Below are positions 22,905-32,509 of a stretch of 64,000 nucleotides of DNA, one piece after another. Source of the DNA: Streptomyces sp. NBC_00464 (lineage in GTDB: Bacteria; Actinomycetota; Actinomycetes; Streptomycetales; Streptomycetaceae); assembly GCF_036013915.1 (NCBI RefSeq), contig NZ_CP107899.1:7158001-7222000 (forward strand). Direction: 5' to 3'. A model generated the notes under the pieces. It did not search any database, had not been told where the DNA came from, and saw nothing but the letters and a program-made list of their open reading frames with translations. Position 1 is the stretch's first letter, and each line of letters begins with the position of its first letter. A program made the translations under genes and the position numbers.

Positions 22905-24751
22905 GCCCTCTCCTCGATTTCCTCGATCGTGTCGATCGTGTCGGTGTGCTCGTTCATGTCCGGTCCGGCCGCGGCGATCTCGTCGTCGGTCTCACGGGTG
23001 ACGACCGCCCGGTAGCGAGGTTCGTCGCGCAGCAGTTCACGGTGGGTGCCGACGGCCACCACGGTGCCGCCGTGGACCAGCGCCACCCGGTCGGCCAGGT
23101 CGAGCAGCAACGGCGACGAGGCGAACGCCACCGTCGTACGGTTCCTGCGCAGCGACTTGATGCCCTCGGCGACCCGCGCCTCGGTGTGCGAATCGACGGC
23201 GGACGTCGGCTCGTCGAGCACCAGGGCCTCCGGGGCGGTCACCAGCGAGCGCGCCAGGGCGAGCCGCTGACGCTGGCCGCCGGACAGCGAGCGGCCGCGT
23301 TCGGTGATCCGGGTGTTCATCGGGTCGCCGTCGGCGTCGACGGATGCCTGGGCGAGCGCGTCCAGGACGTCGCCGCACTGTGCGGCCGCCAGTGCGTCCG
23401 TGGCGGCCACCCGGCCGGACGACGGCACGTCCAGCAGCTCGCGCAGCGTGCCGGAGAGCAGCACCGGGTCCTTGTCCTGGACCAGCACGGCGGTGCGCGC
23501 CGCGTCCAGTTCCAGCTCGTCCAGGGGTACGCCCCCGAGCAGGACCGACGGCAGTTCGGGAGCCGCGGCGCCCTCGGCCTCGCCCTCCTGCGTCACGGCC
23601 GGCTGGGCGTGGCCGCCGAGCCGGTCCGCGAGCCGCCCCGCCTCGTCCGGATCGCCGCACACCACGGCGGTGAACAGCCCCTCCGGAGCCATCAGACCGG
23701 TGGCCGGGTCGTACAGGTCACCGGTCGGAGAGGCGTCGACCGTGGACGGCCGCGCGACCCGGTTCAGCGAGAGCACCCGGACCGCGCGCTGGGCGGACGG
23801 CCGCGAGAAGGAGTACGCCATGGCGATCTCCTCGAAGTGGCGCAGCGGGAACAGCATCAGCGTCGCCGCGCTGTACACCGTCACGAGCTGACCGACGTCG
23901 ATCTTCCCGTCCCGGGCCAGCGTGGCCCCGTAGGTGACCAGCGAGATCAGCAGCACGCCCGGCAGCAGCACCTGGATCGCCGAGATCAGCGACCACATCC
24001 GCGCACTGCGCACGGCGGCCTTGCGGACCTCCTGCGAGGCGCGCCGGTAGCGGCCGAGGAACAGTTCCTCGCCGCCGATGCCGCGCAGCACGCGCAGCCC
24101 GGCCACGGTGTCGGAGGCCAACTCGGTGGCCTTTCCGGCCTTCTCGCGCTGGAAGTCGGCGCGGCGGGTGGCACGGGGGAGCAGTGGCAGCACTGCCAGC
24201 GCGAGCAGGGGCATGGAGAGCGCCACGAGCACACCCAGCGAGGGCAGATAGAGGACGAGTCCCACACAGATGATGACCAGGGCCGCCGCGGCCGCGACGA
24301 AGCGCGAGAGGGCCTCGACGAACCAGCCGATCTTCTCCACATCCCCGGTGGACACCGCCACAACTTCTCCCGCGGCGACCCGGCGGGTCAGTGCCGAACC
24401 GAGCTCCGCGGTCTTACGGGCCAGCAACTGCTGGACCCGGGCGGCAGCCGTGATCCAGTTGGTGACGGCGGTCCGGTGGAGCATGGTGTCGCCCACCGCG
24501 ATCAGCACGCCGAGGACGGCGATCATGCCGCCCGCCAGCGCCAGCCGTCCCCCGGACCGGTCGACGACCGACTGGACGGCGAATCCGACGACGAGCGGCA
24601 GCCCGGCGATGGAGCACTGGTGCAGCAGACCCCAGGACATGGACTTGAGCTGTCCGCGGATCTGGTTGCGGCCGAGCCAGAGCAGGAAGCGAGGACCCGA
24701 CCGGACATCGGGATCGCCGGGATCCGAGTACGGAAGATCGCGAATTTGCAT
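22901..24751 (-). CDS. ABC exporter half-transporter with lost Walker A, intact signature
   Basis: Protein of 616 aa, TMD followed by NBD. The NBD has the signature LSGGQRQRLALARSL and Walker B LVLDEPTS. In place of Walker A it has CGDPDEAGRLADRL, without the P-loop lysine, and the H-loop histidine is replaced (AFASSPLLLDL). These losses mirror those of the partner at 21123, so the dimer keeps exactly one complete ATP site. ATG at 24751; further upstream the frame is not protein-like. First gene of the two-gene operon. Confidence 0.9.
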   Translation of the reverse strand: MQIRDLPYSDPGDPDVRSGPRFLLWLGRNQIRGQLKSMSWGLLHQCSIAGLPLVVGFAVQSVVDRSGGRLALAGGMIAVLGVLIAVGDTMLHRTAVTNWITAAARVQQLLARKTAELGSALTRRVAAGEVVAVSTGDVEKIGWFVEALSRFVAAAAALVIICVGLVLYLPSLGVLVALSMPLLALAVLPLLPRATRRADFQREKAGKATELASDTVAGLRVLRGIGGEELFLGRYRRASQEVRKAAVRSARMWSLISAIQVLLPGVLLISLVTYGATLARDGKIDVGQLVTVYSAATLMLFPLRHFEEIAMAYSFSRPSAQRAVRVLSLNRVARPSTVDASPTGDLYDPATGLMAPEGLFTAVVCGDPDEAGRLADRLGGHAQPAVTQEGEAEGAAAPELPSVLLGGVPLDELELDAARTAVLVQDKDPVLLSGTLRELLDVPSSGRVAATDALAAAQCGDVLDALAQASVDADGDPMNTRITERGRSLSGGQRQRLALARSLVTAPEALVLDEPTSAVDSHTEARVAEGIKSLRRNRTTVAFASSPLLLDLADRVALVHGGTVVAVGTHRELLRDEPRYRAVVTRETDDEIAAAGPDMNEHTDTIDTIEEIEERA

Positions 24752-25000
24752 GACGTCCCAAAAGATCGGAAGGAGCTGAGATCCACGAGGGATCTCCAGA
24801 AACACGTGGGGGAGGCGTGTGGGGGGACCAAACCGTCCCAGCCTCGCTGCCGGCCGTGGCCGAGGCAAACCCTTTTACGGGCCGGGCCCGTGAGTACCGA
24901 GGGAGGCCGGGCCGGCCCACGGAGTAAAGATTGGGCACGTATCTGCCCGTCCTCGCCGACGAGGGCGGCCCGGGACACCGATGAGTGCGAGCATGGACGA

Positions 25001-25741
25001 ATGCGTATATCCGGTGCGGTACGAGTGGTGGTCTCGGCGGCCGCCTGCGGTGTCCTGCTCACGACGTTGACCTCGTGCGGCGACGGAGGGGACACCAAGA
25101 AGGGTGACCCGGCGTCGGCCGGCGCCCGGAAGGACAAGGACAAGCCGCAGACCACCGGCCTGAAGAGCATTCCGGACGTGGGCGACCGCCTGCGGTCGCA
25201 GATCCCTGACGACTCCCGCCAGGTCGTCGCCGTGTACGGCGAGGGAAAGAACTCCGCGCAATCCACGGTCGTCCTGTACCAACGGACCGGATCCACCTGG
25301 GACAAGGCCGCCGGATGGAAGGCCCACAACGGCCGCAAGGGCTGGACCCCCGACCACCACGAGGACGACAAACGCTCCCCGGTCGGCGTCTTCACCCTCA
25401 CCGACGCGGGCGGCGCGCTGCCCGACCCGGGCGCTCTGCTCCCGTACACCGAGTCGGCTGCCATCCAGGCCCCCCGCTACTGGACCAAGCCCTACTGGCA
25501 CGACTTCGACTACGTCATCGCCATCGACTACAACCGCGTCAAGGGCACCGCCCCCAACGACCCGACGCGCCCCGAGGGCCAGTCGAAGGGCGGCAGCATC
25601 TGGCTCCACATGGACCACGGCAGCGGTACGTCAGCCTGCGTGAGCCTGCCGAAGGCGGCCATGGTGAAGCTGCTGCGCACCCTGGACCCGAAGCAGAACC
25701 CGGTCGTGTTGATGGGCGACCGCGCCACCCTCAAGGCCTGA
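25001..25741 (+). CDS. L,D-transpeptidase-like lipoprotein
   Basis: Secreted lipoprotein of 246 aa. The signal peptide (MRISGAVRVVVSAAACGVLL) ends in a lipobox, LTSC, near residue 27. A charged linker (~30-55) leads to a YkuD-like catalytic domain. The active-site region reads WLHMDHGSGTSACVSL, with His and Cys in the expected order, although the usual SHGC is SAC here. It probably acts on or binds peptidoglycan at the outer membrane face. Single gene between divergent and convergent neighbours. Confidence 0.8.
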   Translation: MRISGAVRVVVSAAACGVLLTTLTSCGDGGDTKKGDPASAGARKDKDKPQTTGLKSIPDVGDRLRSQIPDDSRQVVAVYGEGKNSAQSTVVLYQRTGSTWDKAAGWKAHNGRKGWTPDHHEDDKRSPVGVFTLTDAGGALPDPGALLPYTESAAIQAPRYWTKPYWHDFDYVIAIDYNRVKGTAPNDPTRPEGQSKGGSIWLHMDHGSGTSACVSLPKAAMVKLLRTLDPKQNPVVLMGDRATLKA

Positions 25742-25776
25742 GCGCCCCGTCCGGTACCGGGAGTCTCTCGTTCGTC

Positions 25777-28710
25777 CTATGCGGGCCCGGGGCGAGTCGC
25801 CCGCTCCAGCTCCATGAGTGCCGAGTGGTACGAACGTCCCGTCGCCCGGTCCATCCCGATCTCGCACATGCGGTTGGCGCACAGATAGGTGTCGTACTCC
25901 CGGGTGTTCACCTCGGCGGCCTCCTTCGCGGTGGCCGAGGCCGTCAGCTCCTTGTGCAGCATGCCCCGGTCGCCCGCGAAACCGCAGCACGCGGCGTCGT
26001 CCGGGATCACGACCTCTTCCGCGCAGGCCTCCGCGACCGTGCGCAACTGGCCGACATCGTCGAGATGCTCCATCGAGCACGTCGGGTGCAGAACCGCCGA
26101 ACCGGCCTTCCTCAGCACCGTCAGCTCCGGCAGGAGCTCGTCGGCCGCCCAGACCAGCGAGTCGACCACGGTCAGCTCACGGTGCAACTCCCGGTTGTCC
26201 TCGGTCAGATACGGCACCACCTCGTGGGCGATGCCCAGCGTGCACGAGGAGGCGTCGACGACCAGGGGCAGCTTTCCGCCGGCGGTCCAGCCCCAGGCGG
26301 CCTCGACGATCCGGTTGGCCATCACGGCGTTTCCGGCGTCGTACCCCTTGGAGTGCCAGATCGTCGCGCAGCAGGTGCCCGAGACATCGTCCGGGATCCA
26401 GACGGGCTTTCCCGCGCGGGCCGAGACGAGAACCACGGCCTGGGGCAGCGACGGGCCGCGATGTCCCTCCGGGCCGCCGAAGATGCGGTTGACGCAGGCC
26501 GGGTAGTAGACCGCGCTCGCCCCCACCCTGGAGGTACGGGGCAGCTTCCGGGCCGCCGCGCCGGGGATCTCCGGCAGCCACTCGGGCACCAGATCGGGGC
26601 GTACGGCCTTGCGGGCGAGGCCGGTGACACCTTCGAGCAGCCGGTCGTCGATCCGGTCGGCTGCGGCGACCGCCAGCCGGGCCACCGCCTCGACGGCGCG
26701 GAAGCTCTTCGCGGTGAGCGCGGCGATCCGCTCCTCGCGCGGGGAGTGCCGAAGGTGGCGGAAGTCCTTCATCATGGCGCCCGTGTCGATGCCGACGGGG
26801 CAGGCGAGTTTGCACGTGGAGTCGCCCGCGCAGGTGTCCACGGCGTCGTAGCCGTAGGCGTCGAGCAGTCCCGCCTCCACCGGAGAGCCGTCCGGCTGCC
26901 GCATCATCTCCCGGCGCAGCACGATGCGCTGGCGCGGTGACGTGGTCAGGTCGTGGCTGGGACAGGTCGGTTCGCAGAAACCGCACTCGATACAGGGGTC
27001 GGCCACCGCCTCGACCTTGGGAATGGTCTTCAGCCCGCGCAGATGGGCCTTCGGGTCGCGGTCCAGCACGATCCGGGGGGCCAGCACCCCGTCGGGGTCG
27101 ATGATCTGCTTCGTCCGCCACATCAGCTCGGTCGCCCGCGGGCCCCACTCCAGCTCCAGGAAGGGGGCGATGTTGCGGCCGGTGGCATGCTCCGCCTTGA
27201 GCGATCCGTCGAACCGCTCCACGGTGAGCCGGCAGAAGTCCGCCATGAACGCGGCGTACCGGTCGACGTCGGACTCCTTCCCCGCGTCGAACGCCAGCAG
27301 GAAGTGCAGATTGCCGTGGGCCGCGTGGCCCGCGACGGCGGCATCGAAACCGTGCTCGGCCTGGAGCGCCAGCAGCGCCTCGCAGGCGTCGGCCAGCCGG
27401 GAGGGCGGGACCGCGAAGTCCTCCGTGATCAGCGTCGTACCGGACGGCCGGGAACCGCCGACCGCGGTGACGAAGGCCTTGCGGGCCTTCCAGTATCCGG
27501 AGATGGTCCGGGCCTCGCGGGTGAACGCGTTGGTCACCGAGGTGACGGGCCGGACCAGCTCCAGCTGCCGCACGACCCCGGCCGCCGCCTCCTCGTACGC
27601 CTCCTGGCCCGCCTCGTCCGGTGCACGGAACTCCACCAGCAGGGCCGCGGTCTCCTTCGGCAGCCCGGCCCAGTCGGCGGGCACCCCCTTGACGCTGACC
27701 GAGGCACGCAGGGTGTTCCCGTCCATCAGCTCCACGGCGATGGCGCCCGCTTCGTTGAACAGGGGGACGGCTGCCGCAGCCGCCGTCAGCGAAGGGAAGA
27801 AGAGCAGTGCGGTGGAGATTCGGCGGTCCAGCGGCAGCGTGTCGAACACGACCTCGGAGATGAAGCCGAAGGTCCCCTCCGAACCGACCATGAGACCGCG
27901 CAGGATCTCCACCGGCGTCGAACCGTCCAGAAAGGCGTCGAGCCGGTAGCCGTTGGTGTTCTTGATCTCGTACTTGGCCCGGATCCGGGCGGTGAGCGCG
28001 GTGTCGGCCTCGATCTCCGCCTTCAGCGCGAGCAACCCCTCGCAGAGCCGCGGCTCCGCGTGCGCCAGGTCCTCGTCCGCCGCGGGATCGCCGGTGTCCA
28101 CCACCGTGCCGCTCGGCAGTACGAAGGTGAGGGAGGAGACGGTCCGGTACGAATTGCGGGTCGTGCCGGCGGTCATCCCGGAGGCGTTGTTGGCGACGAC
28201 ACCGCCGATCGTGCAGGCGATCGCGCTTGCCGGGTCCGGCCCCAGCAGCCGGCCGTGCCGGGCGAGGGTGGCGTTCGCCCGCATGACCGTCGTCCCCGGA
28301 CGGATCCGGGCCCGCGCACCGCCGTCCAGGACCTCGATGCCCGCCCAGTGGTGGCGTACGTCGACGAGAATGTCCTCGCCCTGCGCCTGGCCGTTCAGAC
28401 TGGTTCCCGCAGCCCGGAAGACGACATTGCGGCCCTTGCCGTGGGCGTACGACAGGATCGCGGAGATGTCGTCGATGTCCTCGGGCACCACCACGACCTG
28501 GGGAACGAACCGGTACGGGCTGGCGTCGGAGGCGTACCGCACCAGGTCGGAGATCTTCCAAAGCACTTTCTGCGGGCCCAGGAGTGCGGTCAGCTCGCCC
28601 CGCAGGGGCTCGGGCGTGCCCGGCGCCTGTCCGTCGGGCACCCGGTCGTGGGAAGGGGACCGCACCGCGCCGGGGCGCAGGGCTTCCGGGTTCGGCTCCA
28701 GCAGCGGCAT
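25777..28710 (-). CDS. FAD/4Fe-4S D-2-hydroxyacid dehydrogenase (GlcD-GlcF-type fusion)
   Basis: Membrane-associated type flavoprotein of 977 aa joining three parts. The FAD-binding PCMH domain (residues ~60-290) has PEDIDDISAILSYA and GSEGTFGFISEVVF, and the FAD-oxidase C domain follows to ~560. A ferredoxin-like module has CIECGFCEPTCPS and CAGDSTCKLACPVGID. A CCG/heterodisulfide reductase-like C-terminal region (YYPACVNRI, CC motifs) ends the protein. This layout fits D-lactate or D-2-hydroxyglutarate dehydrogenases of the YdiJ/Dld type feeding electrons to quinone; the substrate cannot be settled by sequence alone. The ATG at 28710 is preceded by GAGGGGATC. Confidence 0.85.
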   Translation of the reverse strand: MPLLEPNPEALRPGAVRSPSHDRVPDGQAPGTPEPLRGELTALLGPQKVLWKISDLVRYASDASPYRFVPQVVVVPEDIDDISAILSYAHGKGRNVVFRAAGTSLNGQAQGEDILVDVRHHWAGIEVLDGGARARIRPGTTVMRANATLARHGRLLGPDPASAIACTIGGVVANNASGMTAGTTRNSYRTVSSLTFVLPSGTVVDTGDPAADEDLAHAEPRLCEGLLALKAEIEADTALTARIRAKYEIKNTNGYRLDAFLDGSTPVEILRGLMVGSEGTFGFISEVVFDTLPLDRRISTALLFFPSLTAAAAAVPLFNEAGAIAVELMDGNTLRASVSVKGVPADWAGLPKETAALLVEFRAPDEAGQEAYEEAAAGVVRQLELVRPVTSVTNAFTREARTISGYWKARKAFVTAVGGSRPSGTTLITEDFAVPPSRLADACEALLALQAEHGFDAAVAGHAAHGNLHFLLAFDAGKESDVDRYAAFMADFCRLTVERFDGSLKAEHATGRNIAPFLELEWGPRATELMWRTKQIIDPDGVLAPRIVLDRDPKAHLRGLKTIPKVEAVADPCIECGFCEPTCPSHDLTTSPRQRIVLRREMMRQPDGSPVEAGLLDAYGYDAVDTCAGDSTCKLACPVGIDTGAMMKDFRHLRHSPREERIAALTAKSFRAVEAVARLAVAAADRIDDRLLEGVTGLARKAVRPDLVPEWLPEIPGAAARKLPRTSRVGASAVYYPACVNRIFGGPEGHRGPSLPQAVVLVSARAGKPVWIPDDVSGTCCATIWHSKGYDAGNAVMANRIVEAAWGWTAGGKLPLVVDASSCTLGIAHEVVPYLTEDNRELHRELTVVDSLVWAADELLPELTVLRKAGSAVLHPTCSMEHLDDVGQLRTVAEACAEEVVIPDDAACCGFAGDRGMLHKELTASATAKEAAEVNTREYDTYLCANRMCEIGMDRATGRSYHSALMELERATRPGPA

Positions 28711-28753
28711 GTCCAGATCCCCTCGGCGGCTCGGCGCGGCGCTTCGCACCCGG

Positions 28754-29197
28754 TCAGCAGCGGCGCTCCGGCATTCCGTTCACCAGAGCGGTCAGCAGAC
28801 CGCCGAGCACCTCGCGCTGATCGGCGGTCAATGGAGCCAGGATCTCCTCTGCGGCCGCCCGGCGCGCGTTGCGCAGCGACCGGAGTGTGGCGATGCCCTC
28901 CTCCGTGATCTCGATCCGTACCACCCGGCGGCTGTCCGGATCGGGGATCCGGCGCACCCGGCCGCTGGCCTCCAGCCCGTCGACCAGTGTGGTCACGGCG
29001 CGGGGGACGACATCGAGACGCTGTGCGAGATCCGCCATCCGGGGGGGACCGTCGCAGTGCGCGACGGTGCGCAGCAGCCGGAACTGCGCGGGGGTGATGC
29101 CGATCGGCTCCAGCTGACGGCCCTGAATGCGCTGGAGTCTGCGCGTCAGCCGCAGCAGCTGTTCGGCGAGCACGCCGTCGGGGTCGGGGGAATCCAT
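28754..29197 (-). CDS. MarR-family repressor
   Basis: Protein of 147 aa with the MarR winged helix: ITPAQFRLLRTVAHCDGPPRMADLAQRLDVVPRAVTTLVDGLE is the helix-turn-helix, and DPDSRRVVRIEITEEG is the wing (DxRxxxxxLT type). It faces the ABC exporter gene at 29406 across 208 bp containing two inverted repeats, so it most likely represses both itself and the exporter until a ligand binds. Confidence 0.9.
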   Translation of the reverse strand: MDSPDPDGVLAEQLLRLTRRLQRIQGRQLEPIGITPAQFRLLRTVAHCDGPPRMADLAQRLDVVPRAVTTLVDGLEASGRVRRIPDPDSRRVVRIEITEEGIATLRSLRNARRAAAEEILAPLTADQREVLGGLLTALVNGMPERRC

Positions 29198-29202
29198 ACC
29201 GG

Positions 29203-29246
29203 GAACAATATCAGGACCTTGTTCATTGTGAGTATAGGTAACAATG
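29203..29246. promoter_or_regulatory. Two overlapping MarR-type operators
   Basis: GAACAA (29203-29208) and TTGTTC (29219-29224) form one inverted repeat with a 10-bp spacer. CATTGT (29224-29229) and ACAATG (29241-29246) form a second with an 11-bp spacer. The first begins 6 bp from the marR start codon. The AT-rich centre stands out in the GC-rich surroundings. Confidence 0.7.
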
Positions 29247-29405
29247 AGCTATGCTCTCATCTGTTCGACTGCCAGGGGCTGCGCCGTCCGAGCCTCAGGC
29301 CCGCAGGGCCGGCACACCGCTGCCCTGCCCGCGTTGTGGACGCGCATGCCGTCACAGGCGCCCGCGCCCGCCTCTCCCATTGCCGCGCGCCTGACGAAGG
29401 AGCCC

Positions 29406-31217
29406 ATGAAACCCGACGAACCCACGTGGACACCCCCGCCCCGGGACGCCGCCCAGCCGCCTGCCGAGCTGCGCCGCATCCTCCGCCTCTTCCACCCCTA
29501 CCGTGGCCGCCTCGCGGTGGTCGGACTGCTCGTCGGCGCCTCGTCGCTGGTGTCGGTCGCCTCCCCGTTCCTGCTGCGCGAGATCCTGGACACTGCTATC
29601 CCGCAGGGGCGGACCGGGCTGCTCTCGCTGCTTGCTCTCGGCATGATCCTCACCGCGGTGATGAACAGCGTCTTCGGCGTGCTGCAGACCCTCATCTCCA
29701 CCACCGTCGGCCAGCGGGTCATGCACGACCTGCGCACCGCCGTCTATACGCAGCTCCAGCGGATGCCGCTCGCCTTCTTCACCAAGACCCGGACGGGCGA
29801 GGTCCAGTCCCGGATCGCCAACGACATCGGCGGGATGCAGGCCACCGTCACCTCGACGGCCACCTCGCTGGTCTCCAACCTCACCGCGGTCATCGCCACG
29901 GTCGTCGCCATGCTGGCGCTCGACTGGCGGCTCACCGTCGTCTCGCTCCTCCTGCTGCCCGTCTTCGTCTGGATCAGCCGCCGGGTCGGCCGCGAGCGCA
30001 AGAAGATCACCACCCAGCGCCAGAAGCAGATGGCCGCCATGGCGGCCACGGTCACCGAATCGCTCTCCGTCAGCGGCATCCTGCTCGGCCGCACCATGGG
30101 CCGCTCCGACTCGCTCACCAAGGGCTTCGCCGAGGAATCCGAGCGGCTGGTCGACCTCGAAGTGCGCTCCAGCATGGCCGGACGCTGGCGGATGTCGACG
30201 ATCGGCATCGTGATGGCCGCCATGCCGGCCGTCATCTACTGGGCCGCGGGCATCGCACTGCAGTCCGGCGGTCCGGACGTGTCGATCGGCACGCTCGTGG
30301 CCTTCGTCTCGCTCCAGCAGGGCCTGTTCCGGCCCGCCGTGAGCCTGCTCTCCACCGGGGTGCAGATGCAGACGTCCCTCGCGCTCTTCCAGCGGATCTT
30401 CGAATACCTCGACCTCACGGTGGACATCACCGAGCCGGAGAAGCCGGTGCGCCTGGAGAAGATCCGTGGTGAGATCCGCTTCGAGAACGTCGACTTCAGC
30501 TACGACGAGAAGAGCGGTCCGACCCTCAGCGGCATCGACGTGACCGTGCCCGCAGGCGCCAGTCTGGCCGTCGTCGGTCCCACCGGCTCAGGCAAGTCCA
30601 CCCTCAGCTATCTGGTGCCGAGGCTCTACGACGTCACCGGCGGCCGTGTCACGCTCGACGGGGTCGACGTGCGCGAGCTGGACTTCGACACCCTCGCCAG
30701 GGCGGTCGGCGTGGTCTCCCAGGAGACGTACCTCTTCCATGCCTCGGTCGCCGAGAACCTGCGCTTCGCCAAGCCGGACGCGACCGACGAGGAGATCGAG
30801 GCGGCGGCCCGCGCCGCACAGATCCACGATCACATCGCCTCGCTGCCCGACGGCTACGACACCCTCGTCGGCGAACGCGGCTACCGCTTCTCCGGAGGTG
30901 AGAAGCAGCGCCTGGCCATTGCCCGCACGATCCTGCGCGACCCGCCGGTGCTGATCCTCGACGAGGCGACGAGCGCCCTCGACACCCGTACGGAATTCGC
31001 CGTGCAGGAGGCGATCGACGCGCTCTCGGCAGGACGGACGACGATCACCATCGCCCACCGGCTCTCCACCGTGCGCGACGCCGACCAGATCGTCGTCCTC
31101 GACGGCGGCCGCACCGCGGAGCGCGGCAGCCATGAGGAACTGCTCCAGCAGGACGGGCGATACGCCGCCCTGGTCCGCAGGGACGACACCCGGCTCGCTG
31201 CCCCCGTGCCGGGCTGA
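29406..31217 (+). CDS. Homodimer-type ABC exporter
   Basis: Multidrug-type TMD-NBD exporter of 603 aa. Six transmembrane segments lie in residues ~45-330. The NBD has Walker A GPTGSGKSTLSYL, Q-loop VSQETYLF, signature FSGGEKQRLAIART, Walker B LILDEATSALD and H-loop IAHRLSTV, all intact, so it can work as a homodimer. The ATG at 29406 has AAGGAG upstream. Controlled by the divergent MarR protein. Such MarR/ABC pairs usually confer resistance to an effector drug. Confidence 0.9.
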   Translation: MKPDEPTWTPPPRDAAQPPAELRRILRLFHPYRGRLAVVGLLVGASSLVSVASPFLLREILDTAIPQGRTGLLSLLALGMILTAVMNSVFGVLQTLISTTVGQRVMHDLRTAVYTQLQRMPLAFFTKTRTGEVQSRIANDIGGMQATVTSTATSLVSNLTAVIATVVAMLALDWRLTVVSLLLLPVFVWISRRVGRERKKITTQRQKQMAAMAATVTESLSVSGILLGRTMGRSDSLTKGFAEESERLVDLEVRSSMAGRWRMSTIGIVMAAMPAVIYWAAGIALQSGGPDVSIGTLVAFVSLQQGLFRPAVSLLSTGVQMQTSLALFQRIFEYLDLTVDITEPEKPVRLEKIRGEIRFENVDFSYDEKSGPTLSGIDVTVPAGASLAVVGPTGSGKSTLSYLVPRLYDVTGGRVTLDGVDVRELDFDTLARAVGVVSQETYLFHASVAENLRFAKPDATDEEIEAAARAAQIHDHIASLPDGYDTLVGERGYRFSGGEKQRLAIARTILRDPPVLILDEATSALDTRTEFAVQEAIDALSAGRTTITIAHRLSTVRDADQIVVLDGGRTAERGSHEELLQQDGRYAALVRRDDTRLAAPVPG

Positions 31218-31350
31218 CCGGCCAGGGCAGGGGAGCGCGATACGGCCGCCTGATCCCCGGCCATGAGAGTTCCCCCGGGGCATGCGGCCGCACGCGACGG
31301 CGCCGCCGCTCCCGTGGGACGGGGAACGACGGCGCCGGATGAAGCGATGG

Positions 31351-31410
31351 TCAGATGAGCCAACCCACGAAGTGGACGACGCCGGCCAGCAGGTTGGTGA
31401 TCAGGTTCAT
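31351..31410 (-). CDS. 19-aa hydrophobic peptide gene
   Basis: Reads MNLITNLLAGVVHFVGWLI, then a stop. AAGGAG lies 9 nt before the ATG. The peptide is one short amphipathic or membrane-inserting helix with a single His and Trp. The ribosome-binding site and full third-position G/C use support translation. It is alone on the minus strand between the ABC exporter and mltG. It could be a membrane micropeptide that modulates a partner; no partner is evident. Confidence 0.55.
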   Translation of the reverse strand: MNLITNLLAGVVHFVGWLI

Positions 31411-31650
31411 CGGGTGGTTCTCCTTGTGCATGGTGAATCTCTGGGACAGCGCAGTCGCGGTCTGCAGCCCGTCGCTTGCGCCCTGTAATCATCAACCGCC
31501 GTCAGTCAGTTGAGCAACGAATGCCGATACGATCACGCGTTCCAGCGAACACCCGATCCCCTGTTCGCGTGTTCGCGTCGCGTGGTGCGCGCCGCGTGTC
31601 GTCACGGACGAGGTACCGACGGCACGATCCGCGCGGGATAGCGTGCCCGC

Positions 31651-32502
31651 ATGGTGAACGAGTCCCCGGACAGCCGTCCCCACCGCAGGATCCGTCCGAC
31701 CCGGCGTGGTCGTCTGCTGCTGCTCATCGCCGCCGTGCTCGTACTCGGGGTGGCCGCCGCCGTGCTCGTACCGCTGTTGACCAGGGAGTCGAAGACCGTC
31801 GAACAGGCTCGCTCCCTGGTGATTCCGGAGGGATGGCGGGCCTCGCAGGTGTACGCCGCCGCCGACAAGGCCCTGCGCGAACCCGCCGGCACCACGGAGA
31901 AGGCCGTCGCGGCGGCGGACCTGCCGCTGCCGGCCGAGGCGAAGGGCAACCCCGAGGGCTACCTCTTCCCGGCGACGTACCCCGTCACCTCGGGCACGAC
32001 CCCGAAGAGCCTGCTGCGCTACATGGTCGACACGGCACGGAGCCGCTTCGGCGCGGACCACATCACGGCCGGAGCGCAGCGCAACAACGTCACCGTGTAC
32101 CAGACGGTGACGATCGCCAGTGTTGTCCAGGCCGAGGCGGACACCGCGCCCGATATGGGAAAGGTGGCCCGGGTCATCCACAACCGGCTCGACCGCGGCA
32201 TGCCCCTCCAGATGGACTCCACGCTCAACTACGCGTTGAACCGCAGCACTCTGGACACCACCACGGGCGACACGAAGATCGACAGTCCGTACAACAGCTA
32301 CGAACACAAGGGACTCCCGCCCACCCCCATCGGCAACCCCGGTGAGCAGGCGATGGTGGCAGCGATCAGCCCCACCCCCGGCCCCTGGCTGTACTTCGTC
32401 ACGGTCGCGCCCGGCGACACCCGCTTCACCGACGACTACGCGGAGCAACAGCGCAACGTGGCCGAGTTCAACCGCAACCGCCGCAGCGCGGGCACCGGCT
32501 GA
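31651..32502 (+). CDS. mltG: MltG-like endolytic murein transglycosylase
   Basis: Protein of 283 aa with an N-terminal cytoplasmic Arg-rich stretch, one transmembrane helix (LLLLIAAVLVLGVAAAVLV, residues ~22-40) and an extracytoplasmic YceG/MltG domain. Family signatures: GYLFPATYPV, ASVVQAEA with the catalytic Glu, LQMDSTLNYAL and SPYNSYEHKGLPPTPIGNPG (20 residues). It cleaves nascent glycan strands. It is shorter than the housekeeping MltG, which in Streptomyces is usually over 500 aa and linked to alanine-tRNA/aroE genes, so this is probably a second, compact copy. Confidence 0.85.
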   Translation: MVNESPDSRPHRRIRPTRRGRLLLLIAAVLVLGVAAAVLVPLLTRESKTVEQARSLVIPEGWRASQVYAAADKALREPAGTTEKAVAAADLPLPAEAKGNPEGYLFPATYPVTSGTTPKSLLRYMVDTARSRFGADHITAGAQRNNVTVYQTVTIASVVQAEADTAPDMGKVARVIHNRLDRGMPLQMDSTLNYALNRSTLDTTTGDTKIDSPYNSYEHKGLPPTPIGNPGEQAMVAAISPTPGPWLYFVTVAPGDTRFTDDYAEQQRNVAEFNRNRRSAGTG

Positions 32503-32509
32503 ACAGCGC

